This document shows, one piece after another, positions 1 through 8,021 of a stretch of DNA of 64,000 nucleotides (positions are counted from its first letter, which is position 1; every line of letters begins with the position of its first letter). The notes under the pieces are model-generated. The model was given only the letters and a program-made list of their open reading frames with translations, was not told the origin of the DNA and ran no database searches. The stretch is taken from NCBI RefSeq assembly GCF_002091715.1, contig NZ_BDAG01000024.1:1-64000 (forward strand). The letters are read 5' to 3'. This DNA comes from Pseudomonas migulae NBRC 103157. Lineage in GTDB: Bacteria > Pseudomonadota > Gammaproteobacteria > Pseudomonadales > Pseudomonadaceae. Position numbers and translations under genes: made by a program.

Positions 1-62
1 TCCACTGCACAGGTGTTGGTGTCGTGGCCATTGATTTCGAACGGGTTGTACTCGTCCACCAT
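1..62 (-). CDS. possible 5' end of a gene running off the left edge
   Basis: An open reading frame on the minus strand begins with ATG at 62 and reads MVDEYNPFEINGHDTNTCAV before leaving the window. About four fifths of its codons end in G or C, as in the neighbouring real genes, which is the main reason to list it. No clear ribosome binding site precedes the ATG, and the frame stays open for some codons upstream, so the true start could be elsewhere. I do not recognise the family from 20 residues. Confidence 0.3.
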   Translation of the reverse strand, partial: MVDEYNPFEINGHDTNTCAV

Positions 63-123
63 GCTGCTTGGTAGCGGGCAGGCGGTTCGATGGGGTCGAG
101 ATCTGGCAGACACCGCATTCTGT

Positions 124-208
124 GTAGGAGCCGGCTTGCTGGCGATGGCGATTGTCAGCCACCCTCATTGTTGCCTGACCCACCGCTATCGCCAGCCGTG
201 CTCCTACA
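124..208. repeat. REP doublet (GTAG-type, inverted pair)
   Basis: GTAGGAGCCGGCTTGCTGGC at 124-143 is followed by an inverted, imperfect copy ending GCCGTGCTCCTACA at 195-208. This matches the Pseudomonas extragenic palindromic repeat, whose arms start with GTAG and contain a short GC-rich palindrome. Paired inverted arms about 35 bases apart are the usual mobile unit. It sits just beyond the stop codon of the Dyp peroxidase gene, an expected extragenic position, and may act as a transcription or mRNA-decay barrier. No associated REP transposase is in the window. Confidence 0.8.
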
Positions 209-210
209 GA

Positions 211-1098
211 TCAGCCGACGCGCAATGCGCGCAAATCCAGATGACCGTCCTTCAAGGGCGGGCACCAGTAGTAGCCACCGGTAATCGGTCGACTGATGCG
301 GTACAAACCGTCGGTGATGCCGTCTTCCAGACCGCTCATGCGGCGCAGTTGCGCTTCAAAGGCATCGAGGGAAAAACCGAACGCGAGGAACATCAGGCCG
401 GCACGATCCCCTTCGATCCAAGGCATCGAACGACGGACCACGAACGCTTCCGGGGCAAAGCTCTCCTGGGCGGTGCGTTTGACGTGGGCGGAGATCGGCG
501 CCTCATCGAGTTCTTCGTTGTCGCTCAGGCGACGGCCCATGATGTTGTCCTTTTCATCGGACGGCATGGCGTGGAAGCCTTTCAGGTCATGCTGCCACTG
601 CTGGATCGCAGCGAAGCTGCCACCCACAAGACCCTCAGCGCCCTCACCCACCAGCGCAGCGGCTACGGCGGCTTCGTCGTGCGGGTTTTCAGTGCCGTCT
701 TCGTAACCGGTCAGGTCGTGGCCGGTCAGGTGGCGGAAGGTTTCGTTCATCTGCACCAGGCGCAGGGCCGGTGCCAGCGCAGCTTCTATGGCGTTGCTGC
801 GATTGAGCAACTCACCACGGTCGACGCCATGCAACCAGCACCACAGCGCGTGCTGGGTCGATGGGTTGTCGACACCGACACCAGTCAGCGCCGGAAATGG
901 TCGCAGGCCTTCGATCTGACCATTGAGCGCCTGGACCAGGGATTCACCGAAACCGACCACTGCCGATTTACCGTCCACCAGCTGTGCCAACTTGTCGAGC
1001 GCGGCCGGCAGTGCATCGACGGATTCCAGCGCGAAGAACATATGACGGGCTTGAGGCGGTACTGGGGTGGCGAGAATGCCCGGCTGGTAGTAACTCAT
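211..1098 (-). CDS. Dyp-type heme peroxidase
   Basis: The 295-residue product is a dye-decolourising peroxidase of the YfeX-like group, a cytoplasmic heme enzyme that uses hydrogen peroxide to oxidise bulky substrates. The hallmark GxxDG motif is present as GYEDGTENP near residue 150, supplying the distal aspartate. The conserved region near the C terminus (FMxLAFGFSLDAFE-like, residues about 235-255) also fits. No signal peptide is visible, and the length is normal for the family. The start is supported by AAGGAG five bases upstream of ATG 1098. It is transcribed alone, divergent from the GapN-type gene, with a REP doublet just past its stop. The physiological substrate is unknown. Confidence 0.92.
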   Translation of the reverse strand: MSYYQPGILATPVPPQARHMFFALESVDALPAALDKLAQLVDGKSAVVGFGESLVQALNGQIEGLRPFPALTGVGVDNPSTQHALWCWLHGVDRGELLNRSNAIEAALAPALRLVQMNETFRHLTGHDLTGYEDGTENPHDEAAVAAALVGEGAEGLVGGSFAAIQQWQHDLKGFHAMPSDEKDNIMGRRLSDNEELDEAPISAHVKRTAQESFAPEAFVVRRSMPWIEGDRAGLMFLAFGFSLDAFEAQLRRMSGLEDGITDGLYRISRPITGGYYWCPPLKDGHLDLRALRVG

Positions 1099-1284
1099 AT
1101 GAACTCCTTAAGAAAGAGCACGAAGTTTACCCGCAGCGTTGGCCGTTGTGTGTTCTCAGGTCAAAAGATCGCGGGATCGTGAAATCCGCACTTAAAAAGT
1201 CGGACCAATAAGGCGTATAACCTTTGAAGTGAATTCTGAACTGCAAGCCGCCAGCGCTTGGCTTACATCACATGGAGTAGCGAC

Positions 1285-2910
1285 ATGACCACAGCACATA
1301 TCCTTGGCAACCTGTTTCCAGACTCCAGCGACATCCCGGAAAAGTACCGCCTCGACGGTCAGACCGAGCAGCGTGAATACCTGGTCGACGGCGAGCTGAA
1401 AACCTGGTCAGGCCCGCTCGCCCAGGTTCGCAGCCCGGTGTACCTGACCGGTGAAAACGGCGACGAACAGGTCATCCTCGGCAGCACGCCGCTGCTCGAT
1501 GCCGACACCGCGCTGACCGCCCTCGACGCCGCCGTTCGCGCCTATGACCGGGGCCAGGGCTTGTGGCCTACCATGCGCGTGGCCGAGCGCATCCAGCACG
1601 TCGAAACCTTCCTCGGGCGTATGCGCGAACAGCGCGACGCGGTGGTCAAGTTGCTGATGTGGGAGATCGGCAAGAACCTCAAGGACTCGGAAAAAGAGTT
1701 CGACCGCACCTGCGACTACATCGTCGACACCATCAACGCCCTCAAGGAACTCGACCGCCGCTCCAGCCGATTCGAGCTGGAACAGGACACCCTGGGCCAG
1801 ATCCGTCGCGTACCACTGGGCGTGGCGCTGTGCATGGGACCTTACAACTACCCGTTGAACGAAACCTTCACCACACTGATTCCGGCGCTGATCATGGGTA
1901 ACACCGTGGTGTTCAAGCCGGCCAAACTCGGCGTACTGTTGATTCGCCCACTGCTGGAAGCGTTCCGCGACAGCTTCCCGGCCGGGGTGATCAACGTCAT
2001 CTACGGCAGCGGCCGCGAGACGGTCAGCGCGCTGATGGCCAGCGGCAAGATCGACATTTTTGCGTTTATCGGCACCAACAAAGCGGCCAGCGACCTGAAA
2101 AAACTCCACCCGAAACCGCATCGCCTGCGTGCCGCGCTGGGCCTGGATGCGAAGAACCCGGGCATCGTCTTGCCTGAGGTGGATCTGGACAACGCCGTGA
2201 GCGAAGCGGTCACCGGCTCCTTGTCCTTCAATGGCCAGCGCTGCACCGCGCTGAAAATCCTCTTCGTCCACGAAGAGGTGGTCGAGGCGTTCATCGACAA
2301 ATTCAACGCCAAACTCGCGAGCCTCAAACCCGGCATGCCGTGGGAAAGCGGTGTGGCCCTGACGCCGCTGCCGGAGTCGGGCAAGGTCGACTATCTGCAC
2401 GCACTGGTCGCGGATGCCGTCGGCAAAGGCGCCCGCGTGGTCAACCCCAATGGCGGCGAAGCCCGTGCATCGTTCTTCTATCCGGCGGTGTTGTACCCGG
2501 TGACGCCACAAATGCGCGTCTATCAGGAAGAACAGTTCGGCCCGGTAGTGCCGATCGTGCCTTACCGGCATCTGGACACCGTGATCGATTACGTCCTGGA
2601 GTCGGACTTCGGCCAGCAACTGAGCATCTTCGGCACCAACCCGGTGGCGGTAGGCCGGCTGGTGGACACCTTCGCCAACCAGGTCGGGCGGATCAACCTC
2701 AACGCCCAGTGCCAGCGCGGCCCGGACACCTACCCGTTCAACGGCCGCAAGAATTCCGCCGAAGGGACGTTGTCGGTGCATGATGCGCTGCGGGTGTTTT
2801 CGATTCGCACGCTGGTCGCGACCAAGTTCCAGGAGACCAACAAAGACCTGATCAGCGAAATCATCAGCGGCCGCAGTTCGAGTTTCCTGACCACCGATTA
2901 CATCTTCTGA
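1285..2910 (+). CDS. NADP-dependent glyceraldehyde-3-phosphate dehydrogenase (GapN-like ALDH)
   Basis: The product is about 541 residues and belongs to the aldehyde dehydrogenase superfamily, the branch annotated in Pseudomonas as NADP-dependent, non-phosphorylating glyceraldehyde-3-phosphate dehydrogenase. That enzyme converts glyceraldehyde 3-phosphate to 3-phosphoglycerate with NADPH formation. The coenzyme fold shows GPYNYPLNE, the phosphate-binding part shows FKPAK, and the catalytic cysteine lies in FNGQRCTALK. The loop where most ALDHs have LELGGK reads LGLDAKNP here, so the usual general-base glutamate is not obvious. I chose ATG 1285 because GGAG lies seven bases upstream; an earlier ATG at 1258 has no such site. 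The FUSC gene follows only 11 bases later and is probably co-transcribed. Confidence 0.88.
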   Translation: MTTAHILGNLFPDSSDIPEKYRLDGQTEQREYLVDGELKTWSGPLAQVRSPVYLTGENGDEQVILGSTPLLDADTALTALDAAVRAYDRGQGLWPTMRVAERIQHVETFLGRMREQRDAVVKLLMWEIGKNLKDSEKEFDRTCDYIVDTINALKELDRRSSRFELEQDTLGQIRRVPLGVALCMGPYNYPLNETFTTLIPALIMGNTVVFKPAKLGVLLIRPLLEAFRDSFPAGVINVIYGSGRETVSALMASGKIDIFAFIGTNKAASDLKKLHPKPHRLRAALGLDAKNPGIVLPEVDLDNAVSEAVTGSLSFNGQRCTALKILFVHEEVVEAFIDKFNAKLASLKPGMPWESGVALTPLPESGKVDYLHALVADAVGKGARVVNPNGGEARASFFYPAVLYPVTPQMRVYQEEQFGPVVPIVPYRHLDTVIDYVLESDFGQQLSIFGTNPVAVGRLVDTFANQVGRINLNAQCQRGPDTYPFNGRKNSAEGTLSVHDALRVFSIRTLVATKFQETNKDLISEIISGRSSSFLTTDYIF

Positions 2911-2921
2911 GGACAACGAGC

Positions 2922-3998
2922 CTGAGCACCTTCAGAGCCCAAAGACTGCCACCGCTGTTGCGCCGGGTACTGCGTCCGTTACTGGACCCGTACCGGCGCT
3001 ATCGCCACGCCAAACTGATTCACGCCGTGCGCGTATCACTGGGGCTGCTGGCGACGATCCTGCTGACCACCGGCATCCACCTGCCCCACGGTGAGTGGGC
3101 GTCGGTGACGATGCTGGTGGTGATCGGCGGTTTGCAGCACCACGGCAACATCGGCAAAAAAGCCGCCGAGCGCGCCATTGGCACGTTGATCGGGGCTGGC
3201 GTCGGCCTTGTGTTGGTGGCGCAACAGGCCTGGCTCGGGATGCCGTGGCTGACCTATTTTGCAATGTCGGTGGTCTGCGGATTCTTCTCGTACCACGCCA
3301 TCGGCAAGGGCGGTTACACGGCGCTGCTGTCGGCGATCACCGTGTTTATCGTCGCCGGGCATGGCGATAACCCAGTGACCGACGGATTGTGGCGCGGGGT
3401 GGACATCCTGATCGGCATTGCCCTGGCACTGGCATTTTCCTTCGCCCTGCCGCTGTACGCAGTTTATTCCTGGCGCTACAACCTGGCCGATGCCCTGCGC
3501 GATTGCGCGACGATTTACGGACGGATCATCAATGGCCAGTCCGTCACCGATGACGAGCACGTGAAGTTGATGAATCGCCTGAACGCGGTGATGGTGCAAC
3601 TGCGCTCGCTGATGCCGTCGGTATCCAAGGAAGTGAAGATATCCATGACGGAGCTCGATGCGATGCAGCGTCATTTGCGGATGTGCGTCAGCACCCTGGA
3701 AATCCTCAGTAATACCCGACCGGATACCCATGACCCGAACGCGATGGCTCATTTGCAATCGGCGTTGAAAGCGGAGCATCGGCTGATTCGGGTGCAACTG
3801 GTGGGAATGGCGCGGGCGTTGAAGTCCGGCGCGTCGCAACGGCTCAGTCGACCTGTTGAACTGCCGGCGGATTCAAGCCTGGACGCACCCGTCTATAACC
3901 CGCTGGACGGTTACCGGTTGTTGATCCGGCAGCTGGCCAGCAACATCGGCGAGATGCGCCAGCGCCTGGCCAAGACCGCGCCGCGCTGGAACATTTGA
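2922..3998 (+). CDS. FUSC-family inner-membrane protein, probable CTG start
   Basis: The product has about six hydrophobic segments in its first 170 residues, then a soluble, mostly helical C-terminal half. This is the layout of FUSC/YccS-type proteins related to aromatic acid exporters such as AaeB, but at half their length. No ATG or GTG precedes the conserved region. A TTG at 2958 would begin at LRRVLRPLL. A CTG at 2922 adds STFRAQRLPPLL and has GAGGAC about eight bases upstream, so CTG 2922 is my preferred start. The gene begins 11 bases after the GapN-type gene. Its 3' end abuts the stop of the convergent EamA gene with no spacer. The transported compound is unknown. Confidence 0.82.
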   Translation: MSTFRAQRLPPLLRRVLRPLLDPYRRYRHAKLIHAVRVSLGLLATILLTTGIHLPHGEWASVTMLVVIGGLQHHGNIGKKAAERAIGTLIGAGVGLVLVAQQAWLGMPWLTYFAMSVVCGFFSYHAIGKGGYTALLSAITVFIVAGHGDNPVTDGLWRGVDILIGIALALAFSFALPLYAVYSWRYNLADALRDCATIYGRIINGQSVTDDEHVKLMNRLNAVMVQLRSLMPSVSKEVKISMTELDAMQRHLRMCVSTLEILSNTRPDTHDPNAMAHLQSALKAEHRLIRVQLVGMARALKSGASQRLSRPVELPADSSLDAPVYNPLDGYRLLIRQLASNIGEMRQRLAKTAPRWNI

Positions 3999-4892
3999 TT
4001 ATTGCGTAACAGTCCGCCGAAACTTCAGGCTCCAGCCTTGCTGCATGCCGGCAGCGGCCAGCAGAATGGCGGCGACACCGATCCATTGCAGCGTTTCCAG
4101 GCGATGGCCGAAGGCAAACCAGTCGACGAAAATCGCCGCAATCGGGTAGATGAACGACAACGCGCCGGTCAGTGCAGTCGGCAACTTCTGGATCGCGCCG
4201 TACAGCAGCACATACATCACGCCGGTGTGAACAATGCCAAGGGTCACCAGGCTGGCCCATGCGCTCGGCGCTTGCGGCAACGCGGAGAAGTGCGCGAACG
4301 GCGCGAGCAACAACACGCCAGTGCTGACCTGAATCAGCGCAATCAGATGCGGTGGCGTGCCGGTCAGGCGCTTGATGATCAACGCGGCAATCGCGTAGAG
4401 GAACGCAGCGCCCAGCGCCAGCGCGATGCCCATCAGGTAATCATTGCCGCCCTCGCCCTGTTCACCGTGCGCGCTGACAATCGCCAGCATCCCCAGAAAC
4501 GAAATGCCCAGCCAGAACAGCTTCTGCAAAGTGATTTTTTCGTTGAGGAACAGCGCCGCCAATCCGACCAGCATGAACGGCTGAACGTTATAGACCGCCG
4601 TGCCAATGGCGATCGAGGCGCGGGAGTAAGAGGCAAACAACAACACCCAGTTACCAACAATCGCCACGCCGCTGAGCACGGCCAGCAGGAAGGTGGTGCG
4701 GGTCAGAATGCCGGGGCGCAGGAAACCGAATGCCGCGCAGATCAGCAACAACGTGCCGGCGCCGAACACGCAACGCCAGAACACCACGTCCAGCACCGGC
4801 TGCCCGGACACCAGCACAAACCAGCCGATAGTCCCGGAAATCAGCATGGCGGCGGTCATTTCGAATGACCCGTGACGAATTGTTTTGTCCAT
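3999..4892 (-). CDS. EamA/DMT-family transporter
   Basis: The 297-residue product has ten predicted membrane segments arranged as two EamA repeats, the pattern of drug/metabolite exporters such as RhaT/YdcZ/RarD relatives. The second repeat is marked by GALSFIYPIAAIFVDWFAFG near residue 245. The open frame extends much further upstream, but that part overlaps the Lrp gene on the other strand. The start is taken as ATG 4892 (MDKTIRHG) with AGGAG seven bases upstream; an ATG directly before it would leave too little space. It is divergent from an Lrp/AsnC regulator, a common pairing in which the regulator controls export of an amino acid or related metabolite. Confidence 0.88.
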   Translation of the reverse strand: MDKTIRHGSFEMTAAMLISGTIGWFVLVSGQPVLDVVFWRCVFGAGTLLLICAAFGFLRPGILTRTTFLLAVLSGVAIVGNWVLLFASYSRASIAIGTAVYNVQPFMLVGLAALFLNEKITLQKLFWLGISFLGMLAIVSAHGEQGEGGNDYLMGIALALGAAFLYAIAALIIKRLTGTPPHLIALIQVSTGVLLLAPFAHFSALPQAPSAWASLVTLGIVHTGVMYVLLYGAIQKLPTALTGALSFIYPIAAIFVDWFAFGHRLETLQWIGVAAILLAAAGMQQGWSLKFRRTVTQ

Positions 4893-5027
4893 CATCAGAC
4901 TCCTGTGTTTGAGCCCAAAGTATGCCAATCCGCCGGGGGGCTTCTCCAGCGCAAAAAGCAGGCTAAACTCGGTATCTGCCTTTTTTATCAAAGCGGTTTC
5001 GATTAATCGCCTTACAGGGGATGCGCC

Positions 5028-5465
5028 ATGACTGATGATATCGACCAAGTGCTGATCACGGCGTTGATGGAAGACTCGCGGCGTTCGCTGAAGGCCTTGG
5101 CGAACCTCAGCGGCCTGTCCTCGCCCAGCGTCGCCGAGCGTTTGCGCCGCCTCGAAGAGCGCGGCGTGCTCAAGGGTTACACCGTCGAGATTGATCCCAA
5201 ATGCTTCGGCTATCAGCTCCAGGCCATCGTGCGTATCCGCCCGCTGCCGGGCCAGTTGCAGGAGGTGGAGCGGCAGATCCAGGCCATCCCCGAATTCACC
5301 GAGTGCGACAAGGTAACCGGCGACGACTGCTTCATCGCCCGCCTGCATGTGCGCTCGATGGAGCAGTTGGACACCCTGCTCGACCGCCTCAACACCCACG
5401 CCGAAACCAACACCGCGATCGTCAAGAAAACCCCGGTCAAGCGACGGTTGCCGCCGATGGCGTGA
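5028..5465 (+). CDS. Lrp/AsnC-family transcriptional regulator
   Basis: This 145-residue protein has an N-terminal winged helix-turn-helix (residues about 5-60, with the recognition segment LSSPSVAERLRRLEERG) and a C-terminal RAM ligand-binding domain (residues about 68-138). Both are the standard architecture and length of Lrp/AsnC regulators, which bind amino acids and form octamers. AGGGG lies eight bases upstream of ATG 5028. It is divergent from the EamA transporter across a 135-base gap and probably controls it. A strong terminator follows its stop. Confidence 0.93.
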   Translation: MTDDIDQVLITALMEDSRRSLKALANLSGLSSPSVAERLRRLEERGVLKGYTVEIDPKCFGYQLQAIVRIRPLPGQLQEVERQIQAIPEFTECDKVTGDDCFIARLHVRSMEQLDTLLDRLNTHAETNTAIVKKTPVKRRLPPMA

Positions 5466-5485
5466 ACCTTTACTCAAATCACAGA

Positions 5486-5517
5486 CAAAAAAAACCCGCT
5501 TTCGCGGGTTTTTTATT
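5486..5517. terminator. bidirectional rho-independent terminator
   Basis: AACCCGC (5493-5499), a TTTC loop and GCGGGTT (5504-5510) form a perfect seven-pair stem. A run of A precedes it and a run of T follows it, so it can stop transcription of the Lrp gene on the plus strand and of yccA on the minus strand. Confidence 0.92.
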
Positions 5518-5530
5518 TCAAGCCTGGCGA

Positions 5531-6202
5531 TTAATCATCGCGGCTCATGATGCCGAAGATCTGCAACAAGCTGATGAACAGGTTGTAGATCGATACATAC
5601 AGGCTGATGGTCGCCATGATGTAGTTACGCTCGCCGCCGTGAATGATGGCGCTGGTCTGGAACAGAATGCAGACCGACGAGAACAGCACGAAACCTGCGC
5701 TGATCGCCAGTTGCAGACCGCTGATCTGGAAGAACAGGCTCGCCAGCGTCGCACCCAGCAACACGAAGAAACCTGCGGTGATGAAGCCGCCGAGGAAACT
5801 CATGTCCTTGCGAGTGATCAGCACGTAAGCCGACAGACCGCCGAACACCAGTGCCGTCATCGCGAACGCCGAACTCACCACTTCCGCACCGCCCTGCATA
5901 CCCAGGTAGCGGTTGAGGATCGGGCCGAGCAGGAAACCCATGAAACCGGTCAGGGCAAACGCCGACACCAGGCCCCACGCGGAATCACGGAGTTTGTTGG
6001 TAAGGAAGAAAAGGCCGTAGAAACCGATCAGCACCACGAAGATATTCGGGTAGCCGACACGCATCTGCTGGGCGACAAACGCCATCACGCCGCTGAATGC
6101 GAGGGTGAGTGCGAGTAAGCCGTAAGTGTTGCGCAGGACGCGGCTAACCTCTAGCTGCTCAGCCTGCACGCTGTTATTAACTGCGTAATCCTGTTCGCGC
6201 AT
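5531..6202 (-). CDS. Bax inhibitor-1/YccA-family membrane protein
   Basis: The 223-residue protein has seven hydrophobic segments and ends in MSRDD, matching the BI-1/YccA family. In E. coli, YccA binds the FtsH protease and modulates degradation of membrane proteins such as SecY. Features of the family seen here are LLGPILNRY in the middle and the YIMATISLYVSIYNLFISLL segment near the C terminus. AGGAG lies seven bases upstream of ATG 6202. It is transcribed alone and ends at the bidirectional terminator. Confidence 0.93.
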   Translation of the reverse strand: MREQDYAVNNSVQAEQLEVSRVLRNTYGLLALTLAFSGVMAFVAQQMRVGYPNIFVVLIGFYGLFFLTNKLRDSAWGLVSAFALTGFMGFLLGPILNRYLGMQGGAEVVSSAFAMTALVFGGLSAYVLITRKDMSFLGGFITAGFFVLLGATLASLFFQISGLQLAISAGFVLFSSVCILFQTSAIIHGGERNYIMATISLYVSIYNLFISLLQIFGIMSRDD

Positions 6203-6325
6203 GGCGACACTCCTGTTGGTTTGAAACGTTCAGTCGCAAAGATCATAACAGACGCTCTGTAACAAGCCATCCAGAGAGTTTGACAGTGTGTTTCATTCAG
6301 GTATTATGGCGCCCGCAACGCAAAC

Positions 6326-6413
6326 GGAGGTGTGGCCGAGTGGTTTAAGGCAACGGTCTTGAAAACCGTCGACTGTAACAGGTCCATGAGTTCGAATCCC
6401 ATCGCCTCCGCCA
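6326..6413 (+). tRNA. tRNA-Ser (anticodon TGA)
   Basis: The 88-base gene has an acceptor stem GGAGGTG/CGCCTCC, a D arm with GGTTTAAGG, an anticodon stem ACGGT/ACCGT around CTTGAAA (anticodon TGA, reading UCA), a long variable arm typical of serine tRNA, and the T loop GTTCGAATCCC. The CCA end is encoded at 6411-6413. No second copy of the tRNA 3' end was seen, so there is no sign that an integrated element still uses it. Confidence 0.97.
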
Positions 6414-6421
6414 TCTTTAGT

Positions 6422-6459
6422 ACGACAAAGCCCTGATTATTCGGGGCTTTGTCGTTTCT
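6422..6459 (+). terminator. terminator of tRNA-Ser
   Basis: ACGACAAAGCCC (6422-6433) pairs perfectly with GGGCTTTGTCGT (6444-6455) around a ten-base loop, followed by TTCT. It lies eight bases after the tRNA CCA end. Confidence 0.85.
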
Positions 6460-6911
6460 GGGGTTTGGTAAAACCTGCCAGCCCACACTTCAGCCCACGC
6501 CCTGGATGAAGTATTACTTTTCGACCAGCGGCCAATTTTTCGGATGCTAAATTGTCGCTGCACTCCTGCAGTACTGATAAAGACACAGAGGCTGTAGGAG
6601 ATCCGGGGCGAAAGTAACGACTTGATCTCGTTCCCAACACGCGATGATGCACTGCGGATTAAAGGCTCGACATATCACTTCTTTCACCTCTAACAAAACC
6701 TGGCAATCGCTGGTCGTCTTTAGCGCGTGCAGATCGCGGCTCAGGCAACCAGGCGTATCAACGTCAGGGATCGAGCTCGCTGATCAACTGAGCACAATGT
6801 TGACTGCCGAGGCATAACATCTCAGGCTAATGAGCGCAGCTCTGCCACAGAAAGTACCTGACAGCTCCGTGATCTGCACTCCAACAACAATTTAACGTGG
6901 AGCGGCAACGC
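6460..6911. other. 450-base gap without a recognisable gene
   Basis: Between the tRNA terminator and the LysR start I see no coding frame with normal third-position GC bias. Base composition is nearer 50% GC than in neighbouring genes. Its position after a tRNA, at the border of a catabolic region, would fit the scar of an old insertion, but no integrase fragment or direct repeat is visible. Confidence 0.5.
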
Positions 6912-7847
6912 TTGGAATTAAGACAGCTGCGCTATTTCGTAAAAATCATCGAACACGGAAGCTTGGGACGCGCAGCTCTTGAACTGGACGTCGGCGTTTC
7001 AGCCCTTAGCCAACAGATCGCGAAACTTGAAAGTGAGCTGTCAACCCGCCTCCTTAATCGCACCACGACTGGCGTCACACCTACCAGCTCCGGTATGGCG
7101 TTCCTGCACCATGCCCAGCTCTGCTTGCGGCAAGCCGAAAATGCGATCATGGCCGCTCACCGTGGGCGAATGAGTGGGTATGTCACCGTCGGAATGGCGC
7201 CCACGACTGCCACTGTTCTCGCCCTGCCACTGATCAATGCGATGCGAGAGCGCTACCCGGATATTCAATTGCATCTGGTCGAGATGTTGTCCGGGCATTT
7301 GGCCACGCAACTCAATGCTCGCCAGATCGACCTGGCCATTCTTTTTCAACTCGAGGGTGGTAAGCGCTGGAGCGTGACGCCGCTGCTCGACGAGAAACTA
7401 TTTGTCATCAGCTCACCGCACCTGCCCCACGCACCACAAGGAACCAGCGTGCAACTGGCGGATCTAGGTCAACTTCCACTGGTGATGCCGAGTGCGCAAC
7501 ACGGTTTGCGCTCTACGCTGATGGTTGCGTTTGAACGTTCGGGATTGGCTCCCAACATCATCATGGAAGTGGATGGTCTTGCCGTACTGATGAACGCCGT
7601 ACGCGCAGGTCATGCTGCCACCATCCAGCCCGGTGCGGCAGCGGCGCTCAAAGGTGAGTCGGGACTTTCAGTAGTGGAAATTTCCGATGCTCACGCAGGG
7701 CGACGAAACCTGTTGGCGACACTGCCTGATGATGAGCTGTCCCCCGCCGCCCTGGCTGCGCGGCTGGTTATTACGGATGTCGCTCGGCAGTTGGTCATTG
7801 ATCAACAATGGCCGGGAGCGTCGTGGATCGAGGACGTCGTGCCATGA
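6912..7847 (+). CDS. tcuR: LysR-family regulator, probable tricarballylate regulator
   Basis: The product of about 311 residues has a LysR winged helix-turn-helix (ELRQLRYFVKIIEHGS, then VSALSQQIAKLESEL) and a C-terminal effector-binding domain. It lies directly upstream of the tcuABC genes in the same orientation, the position held by tcuR in Salmonella, where TcuR activates tcuABC in response to tricarballylate. The role here is inferred from that context. The start is probably TTG 6912, because GGAG ends nine bases upstream and the protein then begins with the usual MELRQLRYF. A GTG at 6897 has no ribosome binding site. Confidence 0.85.
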   Translation: MELRQLRYFVKIIEHGSLGRAALELDVGVSALSQQIAKLESELSTRLLNRTTTGVTPTSSGMAFLHHAQLCLRQAENAIMAAHRGRMSGYVTVGMAPTTATVLALPLINAMRERYPDIQLHLVEMLSGHLATQLNARQIDLAILFQLEGGKRWSVTPLLDEKLFVISSPHLPHAPQGTSVQLADLGQLPLVMPSAQHGLRSTLMVAFERSGLAPNIIMEVDGLAVLMNAVRAGHAATIQPGAAAALKGESGLSVVEISDAHAGRRNLLATLPDDELSPAALAARLVITDVARQLVIDQQWPGASWIEDVVP

Positions 7848-8021
7848 TGCCGGCTAACCCTCTTCCCGGCGTCCAATACTGTTGTTATTCGCAGCAAAGC
7901 CTTTATAAAAACTAAACACCCCGAGTCATTTCGCGCCTTTCGACAATAAGCTGACAGCTCTACCTTCTCCCCACTCGCGAGGAGCACTTCGTTCATGCCT
8001 CCTTGCGATTGAGGAGTGATG

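Noticed and set aside
13..1182. Long plus-strand frame opposite the Dyp peroxidase gene
   Set aside because: It is the antisense of a clear Dyp-type peroxidase with a good start site, and its sequence shows no family features.
1408..2916. 502-codon minus-strand frame opposite the GapN-type gene
   Set aside because: High-GC genes often leave long antisense frames. The plus-strand product has clear ALDH motifs.
6304..6486. 60-codon frame on the minus strand across tRNA-Ser
   Set aside because: It lies entirely over the tRNA and its terminator.
6326..6911. tRNA-Ser as attachment site of an integrated island
   Set aside because: No integrase, no second copy of the tRNA 3' end and no direct repeats were seen.
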